DNA of 64,000 nucleotides from Hymenobacter sp. BT18 (GTDB lineage Bacteria; Bacteroidota; Bacteroidia; Cytophagales; Hymenobacteraceae), in the NCBI RefSeq assembly GCF_012273015.1, contig NZ_CP050954.1, positions 2,396,001 to 2,460,000 of the forward strand, written 5' to 3'. The translations under genes and the position numbers were made by a program. The notes beneath the pieces were generated by a model that ran no database searches, was not told the DNA's origin, and saw only the letters and a program-made list of their open reading frames with translations. Of the stretch, positions 25,979 through 34,929 are shown in pieces (the first letter of the stretch is position 1; each line of letters starts with the position of its first letter).

Positions 25979-27307
25979 CTATTCCAGGCGGCGCTTGATA
26001 AACCAGCGGTTGTTGAGCGAGAAGCCTAGTTGAGCCCGCACGTACCGTTCCTGAATCACGCCGCCCTGAGGCAGTTCGCTGTTGGCGTCTTTGTTACCGC
26101 GTATGCCCACTGTAAATCCCAGGTTCACGCCCGCCGATTCCAAGGGCGAGGAGGTTGGTACGGGCAGCGTGAAGCCCCAGCTTAGGGCCCGGTCGTAGAG
26201 CACCTGGCCGGCCGGGCGGTAAGGCATCTGCTCCACGCTCACGCCCAGACGGTACGTGATGCGCTTAAAGTAGCTGTCCACGGAGGCGGGGTCGGGGGTG
26301 ATTTCGCCGCCCGAGGCTACCCGGAATGTATTGTGCAAAGGCGTGGCGTTGAAGGTGCTGAAGTTGGTAAACTCGCTCCACTTCGAGTGGCCCGCATCCA
26401 GTGAAACTGACCAGGTTTTGTTGTTGTCCAAAGACAACCCAAACTGGGCCGTAGCGGGCAGGGTAGCGTAGCCCTTCTGGCCCGACAGCACCGCGTTGCT
26501 TTCAATGGCCCGGCCTTCGATATCCTCGCGCAGCAGCGTTTGGTCGTGGGTGCCGTCCAGCTTGGAGGAGAAGGCGTAGGTGCCGCCGGCGTTCAGATTG
26601 AGTTTTTCGTTTAGCGGAACGCGGTAGTGGGCCCCCAGCCGAAAGGTGAAGTCGGAATAATACAGATGGTCGTTTATCACGGTGGTGGTAGCATTTTCCA
26701 CGCCCCCCTCCTCGGTATAGAGCGTCGACTTGGCTTCGTGGTCGATGCTGCCGAAGGTGTACGCCGAGGTCAGCCCCAGCGTCAGGCCCTTGGCTACCTG
26801 CACCCCCTGCGCCAGGTACACCTGGGTGAGGCCGCCTTTGCCTTCGTACTGCTTAATAGAGCGGAGCTCATCTTCTCCTGGCACCGCTTCCGTCAGCTGG
26901 TTGGAGTAGTCGACGGAGCTGTAGGGCCGCAGGCCCAATGACAGGGCCCACCGCTTGGAGATGGGCAAGGCCATGCTGATGTAACCCAGGTTCACGCTAC
27001 CGTCTTTCTGCGAGGCCAGCCGGTTGCTGATTTCCTTGTACTGCCCGGTTACCCCAATCTCAAACGTGGTGCGTGAGGTGTAGTATACCAGCGCCGGGTT
27101 CAGGTCGTTGATGTGCTGCCCGTTTGGCGCCGCTAGCCCCACGCCACCCATGCTCTGCTGCCGGATGCCACCCGAGGTAGCCGGCGTATCGCCCAGTCCG
27201 AGCCGCGAGTAGGGAGAGTTGCCGAGGCCTTGGCCGAAGCTACGTGGTACAGTGAAAGCGCCCAAAAGCGCCAGGCCCAGCAAGCCGGCAAATGATTTAG
27301 TTGACAT
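25979..27307 (-). CDS. Outer-membrane beta-barrel protein
   Basis: A 442-residue protein with a signal peptide ending around SFGQ. The mature protein starts LGNSPYSRLGLGD, a form common among Bacteroidota outer-membrane transport-like barrels, and is built of alternating aromatic strands (GVTGQYKEISNRL, LGYISMALPISKRWALSLGL) ending in RAQLGFSLNNRWFIKRRLE. It resembles the FadL/PorV-type set but no hatch motif is certain. The start at 27307 overlaps the coaX end by 11 bases, so it is in an operon with coaX and lptC. Confidence 0.75.
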   Translation of the reverse strand: MSTKSFAGLLGLALLGAFTVPRSFGQGLGNSPYSRLGLGDTPATSGGIRQQSMGGVGLAAPNGQHINDLNPALVYYTSRTTFEIGVTGQYKEISNRLASQKDGSVNLGYISMALPISKRWALSLGLRPYSSVDYSNQLTEAVPGEDELRSIKQYEGKGGLTQVYLAQGVQVAKGLTLGLTSAYTFGSIDHEAKSTLYTEEGGVENATTTVINDHLYYSDFTFRLGAHYRVPLNEKLNLNAGGTYAFSSKLDGTHDQTLLREDIEGRAIESNAVLSGQKGYATLPATAQFGLSLDNNKTWSVSLDAGHSKWSEFTNFSTFNATPLHNTFRVASGGEITPDPASVDSYFKRITYRLGVSVEQMPYRPAGQVLYDRALSWGFTLPVPTSSPLESAGVNLGFTVGIRGNKDANSELPQGGVIQERYVRAQLGFSLNNRWFIKRRLE

Positions 27308-28040
27308 TATGCACCAGAATTCGGTGAAGCCCGAGCAAAACCAGTTCGGGAAGTACAAAGATGCGGCCTTTCAGCCGGGGTTCAAAAAAAGGGGCGTCGC
27401 CCCCCGTCAGTACGACTGCCAGCCCGGAGTATCGGGCCCGGTACTCCGCCATGAGGCCATTCACCTCCGCCGCCGCGCCATTGAGCACCCCACTTTCGAT
27501 GGCGCTACGGGTGTCGGTACCTGTGAGGGGTACCGGCGCCGTTACCTCGCTGGGCACTGCCAGTAACGGCAGACGGCCCGTAAACGTGTGCAAGGCCCGG
27601 AAGCGCAACTGTAGGCCCGGCGCAATACTGCCGCCCTGGAAGGAAGACCCATCGGTCACCAGGTCGCACTTAATGGCCGTGCCCGCATCCACAATCAGGA
27701 CATGCTGCCCCGGGAAACGGGTAGCGGCGCCCACTGCGGCGGCCAAACGGTCGGCCCCCAGTGTGGCGGGCGTGGCGTAAGCATTGTGCAGCGGCACCGG
27801 CGTGGTGGCCGGGTCGAAGCCAATTACCTTTCCCTGCGTGAGGGGCTGTAGCTGGCTTTGCCAATCGGCCACGGGTTGCGCCGCCACGGTAGCCACGATG
27901 ATGTGCCGGGGCCGGAGCCGCTTGGCCGCCGCTACCACTTGCTCCGGAGAAAGGCCTGCGGCATGTTCTACCAACTCGCCATTCACAAAGCACCCCAGCT
28001 TGCTGGAAGTATTGCCAATGTCGAGAGTGAGGTAGCACAT
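27297..28040 (-). CDS. coaX: Type III pantothenate kinase
   Basis: A 247-residue ASKHA-fold kinase for the first step of CoA synthesis. The phosphate loop LDIGNTSSKLG is at the N-terminus (about residues 5-15), GADRLAAAVGA binds the pantothenate, and VDAGTAIKCDLV is the second nucleotide motif with the conserved aspartate. Type III enzymes do not require feedback regulation by CoA. The start at 28040 (MCYLTLDIGN) fits the family; 28058 would add six residues. With panD and panC at the other end of the window, three pantothenate-CoA genes are in one 26-kb stretch. Confidence 0.94.
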   Translation of the reverse strand: MCYLTLDIGNTSSKLGCFVNGELVEHAAGLSPEQVVAAAKRLRPRHIIVATVAAQPVADWQSQLQPLTQGKVIGFDPATTPVPLHNAYATPATLGADRLAAAVGAATRFPGQHVLIVDAGTAIKCDLVTDGSSFQGGSIAPGLQLRFRALHTFTGRLPLLAVPSEVTAPVPLTGTDTRSAIESGVLNGAAAEVNGLMAEYRARYSGLAVVLTGGDAPFFEPRLKGRIFVLPELVLLGLHRILVHNVN

Positions 28041-28089
28041 GCCGCAGGAGTTACTCATAGGAGCCTGCCAAAGCAGGGGGCGTTGCTTG

Positions 28090-29853
28090 CTACATGAAAT
28101 ATTTCAGGCGAATGACTTCCTTCTCGTTCAGGAAGCGCCACTTGCCCCGGGGCAGGTCTTTCTTGGTTAGGCCGGCGTACTGCACCCGGTCCAGGGTCAC
28201 CACTTCGTAGCCCAGGTGCTCGAAGATGCGGCGCACAATGCGGTTGCGGCCGATGTGCAGCTCCACGCCCACAAAATGCGCGTTGCCGGCTACTACTGCC
28301 ACGTCATCCACCTCAGCCTTGCCATCTTCCAGCTCCAGCCCTGCCGTGATTTGACGCAGGTGGTCTTCGGTCAGCGGCTTGTTTAGCTCAACCTGGTAGA
28401 TCTTCTTGTTCTTGTGCGAAGGGTGCGACAGTTTCTGCGCTACTTCTCCATCGTTGGTGAAGAGCAGTAGCCCGGTGGTGTTCCGGTCGAGGCGGCCTAC
28501 GGGGAAGATACGCTCCTTCGAGGCATTGGCGACCAGTTCCATCACGGTGCGGCGGCCTTCGGGGTCCTCCGTGGTCGTGATAAAGTCCTTGGGCTTGTTC
28601 AGCAGCACGTACACCAGCTTCTCACGGTTCAGGTTGGTCTTGCCGTACTGCACGGTATCAGTGGGCTGCACTTTGTAGCCCATTTCCGTTACTACCTCTC
28701 CGTTCACCCGAATTTCACCGGCGGCAATCAGGGAGTCGGCTTCCCGGCGGGAGCAGATTCCGGCGTTGGCAATGTAGCGGTTCAGGCGGGTCAGCTCGGT
28801 ATCGGGCTCTTCGTCGCGCCGGCGCTTGTTGCCGCGGCTTTTGTCTTCCTCGTAGTAGCGCAGGTTCTTGTAGTCGGGGGCTTCGCCCGCTACTTCGCCC
28901 CGCTTGCGCTTACCGGCCTGGTTCGAGTCGATATCCCGACCCGTGTGCTTGTTGACAGTGCGCTCCGGCCGCTCGCCATATGCCCGGCCCTCGCGCTTGT
29001 CAGCCCCGAAGGAGCCGGGGCGGCTGGTCCGCTTCTCGCCGAAGCTGCCGCCACCAAAACCCGTTTCGCGGCGGGCGCCAAACCCACCGGGCTTCCGGTC
29101 GCGGCTGCCTGCTTCTTCACGCGGGGCGCGGTAGTCGCGTGGCCCCGACTCCGGGCGTTGGACAGGCCGGTCAGCATCGAGGTTTTCGGGCCGACCACGG
29201 TAGTCAAACTGACGGGCTGGGCGTACTTCCCGGTCGCCGCTTACCTGCCGCTCCTCGCGTGCAGGTGCCGGAGCCGATGGCCGGAATTCAGTATCTGGTC
29301 TTGGTCCGCGGGGATCCTGCTTGACAAACTTACGGTTCCGCTCGCCGGGCATACCCCGGGGCACAGCCGGCCGGCCCTCCTGACGGTAGGGCTGGCCTCC
29401 CCAGGTTTCCCTGGGCTCGAAGGCGCGCACGGGACGCTCCTCACGGGGGCGCTCATCGCGGCGGCTGTCGGGCCGGAAGCCGCGCCGGTCATCGTTGCCG
29501 CCAAAGCGCGGCTGGCCGTAGTCACCACCACGGGCACTGCCGCCACGGGAAGAAAAGCCGCCGGACTGACCAAATTTCTTTGGGCCACCGTAGCCACCGC
29601 TGGCTGGCTGGCGAGGACCATCGAAGCTCTGACCGCCGGGGCGGCCGTAAGCCGGCCGGTCGGTGCCAAAGCTCCGGCGTCCTTCTTCCCCACCGCTGTT
29701 GAAGCGCGGAGCCGAGTTGCCGCGCTCATCGCGGCTGCGGCCCGGGCCGTTGAATTTGCGAGGGCCATCGGGGCGGCCACCATCGGCGGGGCGGCCCTGG
29801 GGGGCGCGTCCGCGGCGGCCCGGTGTATCGTCGGAGAAATGTTTCTTGCCCAT
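28090..29853 (-). CDS. RluB-family pseudouridine synthase with long RG-rich N-terminal extension
   Basis: A 587-residue protein. Residues 1 to about 345 are low-complexity and rich in Arg, Gly, Pro and Asp with repeated RPxxF/FGG-type words. A normal RluB/RsuA-type enzyme follows: S4 domain TRLNRYIANAGICSRREAD from about residue 347, then the catalytic GRLDRNTTGLLL (Asp near 454) and GRNRIVRRIFEHLGY. It should convert uridine to pseudouridine in 23S rRNA. Extensions of this sort are frequent in Bacteroidota and may bind RNA (inference). A -7-like TATATTTC lies 46 bases upstream. Confidence 0.92.
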   Translation of the reverse strand: MGKKHFSDDTPGRRGRAPQGRPADGGRPDGPRKFNGPGRSRDERGNSAPRFNSGGEEGRRSFGTDRPAYGRPGGQSFDGPRQPASGGYGGPKKFGQSGGFSSRGGSARGGDYGQPRFGGNDDRRGFRPDSRRDERPREERPVRAFEPRETWGGQPYRQEGRPAVPRGMPGERNRKFVKQDPRGPRPDTEFRPSAPAPAREERQVSGDREVRPARQFDYRGRPENLDADRPVQRPESGPRDYRAPREEAGSRDRKPGGFGARRETGFGGGSFGEKRTSRPGSFGADKREGRAYGERPERTVNKHTGRDIDSNQAGKRKRGEVAGEAPDYKNLRYYEEDKSRGNKRRRDEEPDTELTRLNRYIANAGICSRREADSLIAAGEIRVNGEVVTEMGYKVQPTDTVQYGKTNLNREKLVYVLLNKPKDFITTTEDPEGRRTVMELVANASKERIFPVGRLDRNTTGLLLFTNDGEVAQKLSHPSHKNKKIYQVELNKPLTEDHLRQITAGLELEDGKAEVDDVAVVAGNAHFVGVELHIGRNRIVRRIFEHLGYEVVTLDRVQYAGLTKKDLPRGKWRFLNEKEVIRLKYFM

Positions 29854-30015
29854 ACTGGTAGGCTTGCGTGCCGTATCGCTACGGTACTGGGTTAAAAAGG
29901 AAATATAAACGCAGCGTTGGCCTAAACCAAGCGGAGTAGAAAACAGTGCCCGAACCAGCAACCTGCCCCAAGGGAGCCGGCTGAGAGTCCGGGCACTACA
30001 AGGTGTGGGCTACGA

Positions 30016-30399
30016 TTAGTCGCGGCGGGCCAGCTTAGCTTCGATGGAATGCTGGGTGTGGGGCACAGCGCGCAGCCGCTCTTTCGGAATCAGCTTACCG
30101 GTCCCGATGCAAACGCCGTAGGTGCCATTCTTGATGCGCACCAGCGCGTTTTCCAGCTGCTGGATAAACTTCATCTGGCGAGAGGCCAGCTGGTTCAGGC
30201 TTTCCTTCTCCGCCGTGTCGGCACCGTCTTCCAGCACCTTCGACGAAGAAGCCGTGTTGTCGGTACCTGAGTCATTCTTGCGGCTCAGGGTTTCTTTGAT
30301 GAACGCTACTTCCTTGCGGGCAGCCGTCAGCTTATCCTGGATGATTACCTCAAACTCGGCCAGATCTTCCCTGGAATAGCGTAGGGTTTCTTCACTCAT
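30016..30399 (-). CDS. TraR/DksA-family protein with degenerate zinc finger
   Basis: A 127-residue protein: a coiled-coil first half (FEVIIQDKLTAARKEVAFIKETLSRK) followed by RIKNGTYGVCIGTGKLIPKERLRAVPH. In DksA this region has four zinc cysteines; here only one is left, in YGVCIGTG. Such C-poor versions are typical of Bacteroidota. DksA binds the RNA polymerase secondary channel and acts with ppGpp. Expected to be a polymerase-binding regulator, but the missing metal site leaves the exact mode open. Confidence 0.85.
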   Translation of the reverse strand: MSEETLRYSREDLAEFEVIIQDKLTAARKEVAFIKETLSRKNDSGTDNTASSSKVLEDGADTAEKESLNQLASRQMKFIQQLENALVRIKNGTYGVCIGTGKLIPKERLRAVPHTQHSIEAKLARRD

Positions 30400-30611
30400 G
30401 GGTAACAGGGAATTGAAATATGAAGGGGTTTAGCAAAGCACTATACGGACGCTCATTTGCTGGCTCCGAAACAGTAAGTCGCAAAAATTAGTTTGCCACT
30501 TCTTTCGTCTTCAGCCTGGCGGCTCTGGCACGGCACGTCGTTTCCGGCCGCAAAGCTACGGCTTTGTCCGGATTTGCCCTACACCCCGCGCCTGGTGGGA
30601 GTTGCTAGCAC

Positions 30612-31088
30612 TCAGAAGCCTAGCATCTGAATGGCCGTTACGGCGGCTTCTACGCCTTTATTGCCGTGCTTGCCCCCGGCCCGGTCCCAGGCTTGCTCTT
30701 CAGTATTGGTGGTTACCAACCCAAAAATGACGGGCTTGTTGAATTTCAGGCCTACGTTGGTTAGCCCCTGGGCTACGGCGTGGCAGATATAGTCGTCGTG
30801 CTTGGTTTCGCCTTTGATAACGACGCCCAAGCAGATTACGGCATCAATTTCCTCGTGCTGGGCCAGCAGCTGCGCGCCTAGCGTCAGCTCGAAGCTTCCG
30901 GGCACAGTATTGCGAAAGACATTCTCTGGCTTGGCGCCGTGCTGCAATAGCGTTTCGTAGGCGCCCTGACTGAGCACGTCGGTAATGGCGCGGTTCCACT
31001 CGGCTACGACCAAACCAAACTTCTTTTCGCTGATGTCAATAAACTGCGCAGCGGAGTAGTCGCTGAGATTTTTGAGGGCGGTTGCCAT
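30612..31088 (-). CDS. ribH: 6,7-dimethyl-8-ribityllumazine synthase
   Basis: A 158-residue lumazine synthase, the penultimate step of riboflavin synthesis. Signatures are VVAEWNRAITDVL, VPGSFELTLGAQLLA, CLGVVIKGETKHDDYICHAV (with the catalytic histidine) and ATNTEEQAWDRAGG-type VTTNTEEQAWDRAGG near the end. Length is usual. Its promoter box TACCTTTG is 43 bases upstream. It follows the TPR gene at 31232 on the same strand but a terminator separates them. Confidence 0.96.
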   Translation of the reverse strand: MATALKNLSDYSAAQFIDISEKKFGLVVAEWNRAITDVLSQGAYETLLQHGAKPENVFRNTVPGSFELTLGAQLLAQHEEIDAVICLGVVIKGETKHDDYICHAVAQGLTNVGLKFNKPVIFGLVTTNTEEQAWDRAGGKHGNKGVEAAVTAIQMLGF

Positions 31089-31131
31089 ATGAACGTGGTA
31101 TGAGTGAGAAAGCAGCCGGAGGCTTCATCAG

Positions 31132-31139
31132 CAAAGGTA
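31132..31139 (-). promoter_or_regulatory. Promoter -7 box of ribH
   Basis: TACCTTTG on the minus strand, an exact TAnnTTTG match, ends 43 bases before ribH. Confidence 0.6.
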
Positions 31140-31175
31140 AGCGCCGATGGTTTGGTCCTTAGCGGAATATGCCCC

Positions 31176-31212
31176 AAAACAAAAGGTGGCCTTGGGGGCC
31201 ACCTTTTGTTTT
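31176..31212 (-). terminator. Terminator of the TPR gene upstream of ribH
   Basis: A perfect 16-bp stem (AAAACAAAAGGTGGCC, 31176-31191, with 31197-31212) and a 5-base loop. U-rich on the minus strand, it isolates the ribH promoter. Confidence 0.88.
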
Positions 31213-31231
31213 GCTTGGTTTAGAAGTTTGG

Positions 31232-32008
31232 CTATTTGCCCGCCAGCCCTTCTGCCCGGCCTTTATACTGCTTGGCATCGTTGGCCTCAGCGGCGGCCGG
31301 GTATTCATTCAGAATCCGGTCGTAGGCTTTAATGGCGCCTTCGTAGTCTTTGGCCAGTTCCCGAGCCGTGGCTTCCTTGAGCAGGTAGCTCGGCGTGAAG
31401 TACTCATTGCTCTTGTGGTCGGCGGCTTTCTGGTACAGGTCGGCGGCTTCTTTCGTCTTGCCGAGCTCCAGGTTGGCATCACCCAACAAGGCGTAGGCAC
31501 GGGCCTGCAACAGCAAGTCATCGGAGCTGAAGTCTTCCAGGTAATCGGCGGCTTGCTGGTACTTGCCCGCTTTCAGCGAGGCTACGCCAGCGTAGAAGTT
31601 AGCCAGGTTGCCCGCTTTCGTGCCGTTGTAGTCGTTAGCTACAGCTTCCAGCCCACGGTACTGCCCGTCGCCTTTCAGCGCTTTGTTGAGCGAGTCAGCT
31701 TCCCAGTAGGTTACTGCCTGGAAGAGCTCCGCCTGCGCTTTCTCATCCTGCTTGCCCCGCCAGATATACCAGCCAAATCCCCCTACCACTGCCAGCACCA
31801 CTACCGTCAGCAAGCCCAAGAGGATATTCTTGTTGCGACGAAGAAAGTCCTCGGAGTTGGCAAGGCGAGCCGCCAGAGCATCTGGGTCCTCGAGCAGAGG
31901 ATGCTCGGGCACGAACTCTTGCTGGGCCGGCTGGTTAGGGTCAGCTGGCACCGGGGTTTGCTGCGGGCGATTCAGCGGGCTGTTTCGCGTGTAGGGAATC
32001 TTAGACAT
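31232..32008 (-). CDS. Membrane-anchored tetratricopeptide protein (YfgM-like)
   Basis: A 258-residue protein: a proline-rich N-terminal part, a single helix at residues 61-83 (NILLGLLTVVVLAVVGGFGWYIW), then periplasmic TPR repeats (NFYAGVASLKAGKYQQAADYLED, YALLGDANLELGKTKEAADLYQKA, DYEGAIKAYDRILNEYP). This layout matches YfgM-like and related TPR anchors that assist secreted proteins. It lies between ribH and pdhA on the same strand. A -7 box TATTTTTG ends ten bases before its start, so its leader would be only a few bases. Confidence 0.85.
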   Translation of the reverse strand: MSKIPYTRNSPLNRPQQTPVPADPNQPAQQEFVPEHPLLEDPDALAARLANSEDFLRRNKNILLGLLTVVVLAVVGGFGWYIWRGKQDEKAQAELFQAVTYWEADSLNKALKGDGQYRGLEAVANDYNGTKAGNLANFYAGVASLKAGKYQQAADYLEDFSSDDLLLQARAYALLGDANLELGKTKEAADLYQKAADHKSNEYFTPSYLLKEATARELAKDYEGAIKAYDRILNEYPAAAEANDAKQYKGRAEGLAGK

Positions 32009-32018
32009 TAGGTAAGTT

Positions 32019-32026
32019 CAAAAATA
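32019..32026 (-). promoter_or_regulatory. Promoter -7 box of the TPR gene
   Basis: TATTTTTG (minus strand) ends ten bases before the ATG, predicting a very short 5' leader. Confidence 0.5.
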
Positions 32027-32056
32027 GCGACGAGCTGCGGGTTGAGGCCGGGCAGG

Positions 32057-33229
32057 TTAGTCGTGAATGTAGGGGTAATCCTGCTGCACGTACACGTCTT
32101 TGTACAGCTCATCGGCCGTGGGGAACGGCGAGTTCTCAGCAAACTCTACCGACTCCAGCACCTGCGCCTTGATCTTCTCGTCGATGGCCGCCAGATCTTC
32201 TTCCGAGGCCATATTGTGGGTCAGGATAGTATGGCGTACGGCCTCAATGGCGTCGCGGGAGCGGTAGTCTTCCAGCTCCTCTTTGGTGCGGTACTTGGCC
32301 GGGTCACTCATGGAGTGGCCTTTGTAACGGTAGGTTTTAAACTCCAGGAACGTGGGGCCTTCCCCGGCCCGGGCGCGTTCGGCGGCGCGGGCCACGGCGT
32401 TGTGCACGTCCTCCACGCTCATGGCATTCACGGGCTCGGCGGGCATATCGTAGCTCTCCCCCATCGTGTACAACTCAGTCACGTTCGAGGTCCGCTGTAC
32501 GGAGGTGCCCATGGCGTAACCATTGTTTTCTACCACGAAGATGACGGGCAGCTTCCACAGCATGGCCATGTTGAAGGCCTCGTGCAGGGCGCCCTGGCGC
32601 ACGGCGCCGTCGCCCATGTAGCAGATGCAGAGGTTGCCGGTTTTGTTGTACTTCTCAGCAAAGGCAATGCCCGCGCCCATGGGAACCTGGGCTCCCACGA
32701 TGCCGTGGCCGCCAATGAAGTTCACCTCCTTATCGAACATGTGCATGGAGCCACCTTTGCCTTTCGAGCAGCCCGTGGCCTTGGCATACAGCTCGGCCAT
32801 GATGGCGTTCGGCGACGTACCTAAGGCCAGCGGGTGCGCGTGGTCTCGGTAAGCGGTTATCCACTTGTCGTCCTTCGTCAGGGCCGATACAGCGCCGGCT
32901 ACGCAGGCTTCCTGGCCAATATAGAGGTGGCAGAAGCCTTTGATCTTTTGCTGGCCGTAGAGCTGGCCAGCCTTTTCTTCGAACTTGCGCATGAGCTGCA
33001 TTTGCTCATACCAGCGCAGGTAGGTTTCCTTCGGGAATTCCGGCTGAGCCGGAGTGGTTGCTTTGGGCGCGCCGGTGGCTGCTGCCGCTTCGCCGTTTGC
33101 GATGGGCAGTACCGGGTCGGGCTGCTTCACGGTTTCGGTAGCTGTGCCTTTGGCGGCAGCTTTGGGGGCCGACGTTTTTTTCGTCGAATTGGAAGCCTTC
33201 TGAGCACCCTTTACTTTCGTCTCCGCCAT
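32057..33229 (-). CDS. pdhA: Pyruvate dehydrogenase E1 component, alpha subunit
   Basis: A 390-residue thiamine-diphosphate enzyme subunit that decarboxylates pyruvate for the E2 lipoyl acceptor. The TPP motif is GDGAVRQGALHEAFNMAM ending in VIFVVENN, with FCHLYIGQEA and GHSMSDPAKYR elsewhere. The first ~65 residues are an Ala/Lys/Pro-rich extension not needed for the E1-alpha fold, reminiscent of flexible linkers. The start at 33229 is chosen because the upstream frame overlaps the recF promoter area. No E1-beta or E2 gene is within the window. It is divergent from recF with a 67-base gap. Confidence 0.94.
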   Translation of the reverse strand: MAETKVKGAQKASNSTKKTSAPKAAAKGTATETVKQPDPVLPIANGEAAAATGAPKATTPAQPEFPKETYLRWYEQMQLMRKFEEKAGQLYGQQKIKGFCHLYIGQEACVAGAVSALTKDDKWITAYRDHAHPLALGTSPNAIMAELYAKATGCSKGKGGSMHMFDKEVNFIGGHGIVGAQVPMGAGIAFAEKYNKTGNLCICYMGDGAVRQGALHEAFNMAMLWKLPVIFVVENNGYAMGTSVQRTSNVTELYTMGESYDMPAEPVNAMSVEDVHNAVARAAERARAGEGPTFLEFKTYRYKGHSMSDPAKYRTKEELEDYRSRDAIEAVRHTILTHNMASEEDLAAIDEKIKAQVLESVEFAENSPFPTADELYKDVYVQQDYPYIHD

Positions 33230-33296
33230 CTTGCTTTCGGTTGTTCGCGTTTGGGATGCGAAAGTACGTAAAAGGATTTCAATTCCGAACCCAAGC

Positions 33297-34405
33297 ATGA
33301 TACTACATAGCCTCCACTTACTCTTCTTCAAAAACTACGAAGAAGCCAATCTGAGCTTCTCCCCCACATCAACTGCTTTGTGGGCGACAACGGAAGTGGT
33401 AAGACCAACCTACTGGATGCTATTCACTACTTATCACTCACCAAAAGCGCATTTACTTCTGCCGATGCCCAGAGCATTCGGCAGGGAGAAGAGTTCTTCG
33501 TGGTGAAGGGCCGTTTCGAGGCTCCTGATCAGAAGCCCGAAACAATCCAATGCAGTTTGCGCCTGGGTCAGAAAAAGGTAGTCACCCACAACAAGCAGGC
33601 TTACGAACGGGTGTCCGACCATATCGGCCGCTACCCCGTGGTGCTTATCTCGCCTTACGACACGGACCTTATCCGGCAGGGCAGCGAGGAAAGGCGCAAG
33701 TACTTCGACAGCCTCATTTCCCAGCTCGACCACGAGTATCTGGAAAACCTCATTCGCTACTCGCACGCCTTGAAGCAGCGCAATTCCTTGCTCAAGCTGG
33801 CAGCTGAGCGGCAAGCCGGCTACGATCGGGAATACCTGCTGGTGTTGGATGATCAGTTGGCCCCCCTGGGCGAGCAGTTGGTAGCGCGTCGACAGGAGTT
33901 TCTCACGGAGTTTGAGCCCGTCTTCCAGCGGCACTACGAGCAGCTAGCCGACTCCCGGGAGCAGGTGACGCTAACCTATAAGAGCGAACTGCCCGGTACC
34001 GATTTCCTCAAGCTCCTTCGCCTGCAGGAGCGCCGGGACCTCAGCCTGCAGCGCACCACCCTTGGCCCTCACCGCGACGACTTCACTTTCCTGATGGACG
34101 AGCGGGCGGTGAAGGCGTACGGCTCCCAGGGCCAGCAGAAGTCTTTTGCCATTGCCCTTAAGCTGGCCCAGTTTGAGGTCTTGGCTCAGCGCAAGCAGCA
34201 CAAGCCCCTACTCCTGCTCGACGACATCTTCGACCGGCTCGACGAGAAGCGCATTACCCGCCTGATGCAGCTGGTAGCCAACCACACCTTCGGGCAGATT
34301 TTTCTAACCGATACCCACCTTGAGCGCACCGACCGGGTACTCGCTTCCCTCTCGGATGATATCCGTCGTTTTCGGGTTGAATCGGGAACGGTGCAACCGC
34401 TTTAG
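33297..34405 (+). CDS. recF: DNA recombination protein RecF, frame broken by an apparent 1-base deletion
   Basis: The expected RecF N-terminus MILHSLHLLFFKNYEEANL starts at 33297 and runs in one frame up to a C5 tract at 33361-33365. The Walker A part GDNGSGKTNLLDAIHYLSL and everything after it lie in another frame, to the stop at 34405. One more C would restore a complete protein of about 370 residues. Signature LLLLDDIFDRLDEKR and the QGQQKSFAIALKLAQ motif are intact downstream. A GTG at 33380 could start a shorter product lacking the first strand and lobe. Either a real mutation or a homopolymer sequencing error; see findings. Confidence 0.85.
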
Positions 34406-34418
34406 CTGCTTTGTCGCC

Positions 34419-34426
34419 TACCTTTG
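34419..34426 (+). promoter_or_regulatory. Promoter -7 box of the DUF721 gene
   Basis: TACCTTTG, exact TAnnTTTG, 43 bases before the DUF721 gene start and just past the recF stop. Confidence 0.55.
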
Positions 34427-34469
34427 CCTACTCCCCTGCGCCCCACACTTTCGCGCGTTAATAAAGGCA

Positions 34470-34793
34470 ATGGCATTTAAAAAACCTTACAATTCCGAGA
34501 ATTCCCGTCAGTCGGATATCGTTCCGCTCAAGGATGGAATTGCTGCTTTGCTGCGGGCTTACCGCCTGCAGGGTAAGCTAGATGAGGTAACGGTGGTTGC
34601 TAGCTGGGAGCGGGTAATGGGCAAGGCTGTAGCCATGAAAACCCAGCAGGTATACGTTAGCAACAGTAAACTCTTCGTGCGGCTCTCCTCGGCCCCACTC
34701 AAGCATGAGCTTTTCATGGCTAAGACCCAGGTGCTGGCTAACCTGAATGCTGAGGTAGGCTCCGAGGTCATCAAAGAGGTTATCTTCCTTTAG
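34470..34793 (+). CDS. DUF721 domain protein
   Basis: A 107-residue DUF721 protein. It has the family pattern IAALLRAYRLQGKLDEVTVVASWERVMG (W followed by V.G near residue 50) and SSAPLKHELFMAKTQVLANLN, the conserved LR.EL-type helix near residue 80. DUF721 proteins (DciA-like) load the replicative helicase in bacteria lacking DnaC/DnaI; I infer that possibility. It lies next to recF, as is common for this family, in the same order. Confidence 0.85.
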   Translation: MAFKKPYNSENSRQSDIVPLKDGIAALLRAYRLQGKLDEVTVVASWERVMGKAVAMKTQQVYVSNSKLFVRLSSAPLKHELFMAKTQVLANLNAEVGSEVIKEVIFL

Positions 34794-34877
34794 CCCTTCC
34801 CCCTTCTTTGTTCTTCCTTCTTCCTGTTGCCTTAACGAGGCAGACCGCCAATGGCTGCGGTGCCTTGGGCACTTAGG

Positions 34878-34929
34878 TATGCCTGTGTTTGAAGCCAACT
34901 CGTCAGGACTGGCTTCAGACACAGGCATA
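34878..34929. repeat. Strong inverted repeat after the DUF721 gene
   Basis: A 20-base arm at 34878-34897 pairs with 34910-34929 with one mismatch (G-U possible) around a 12-base loop. There is no T tract. A third segment at 34958-34965 (TGAAGCCA) could also pair with the right arm. Confidence 0.75.

Noticed and set aside
28945..29895. A 316-residue open frame on the plus strand
   Set aside because: Antisense to the RG-rich part of the pseudouridine synthase, where repeats open all frames.
33380..34405. recF starting at GTG 33380
   Set aside because: The RecF N-terminus is clearly encoded just upstream in another frame, so this start would be a consequence of the frame break, not the native one.
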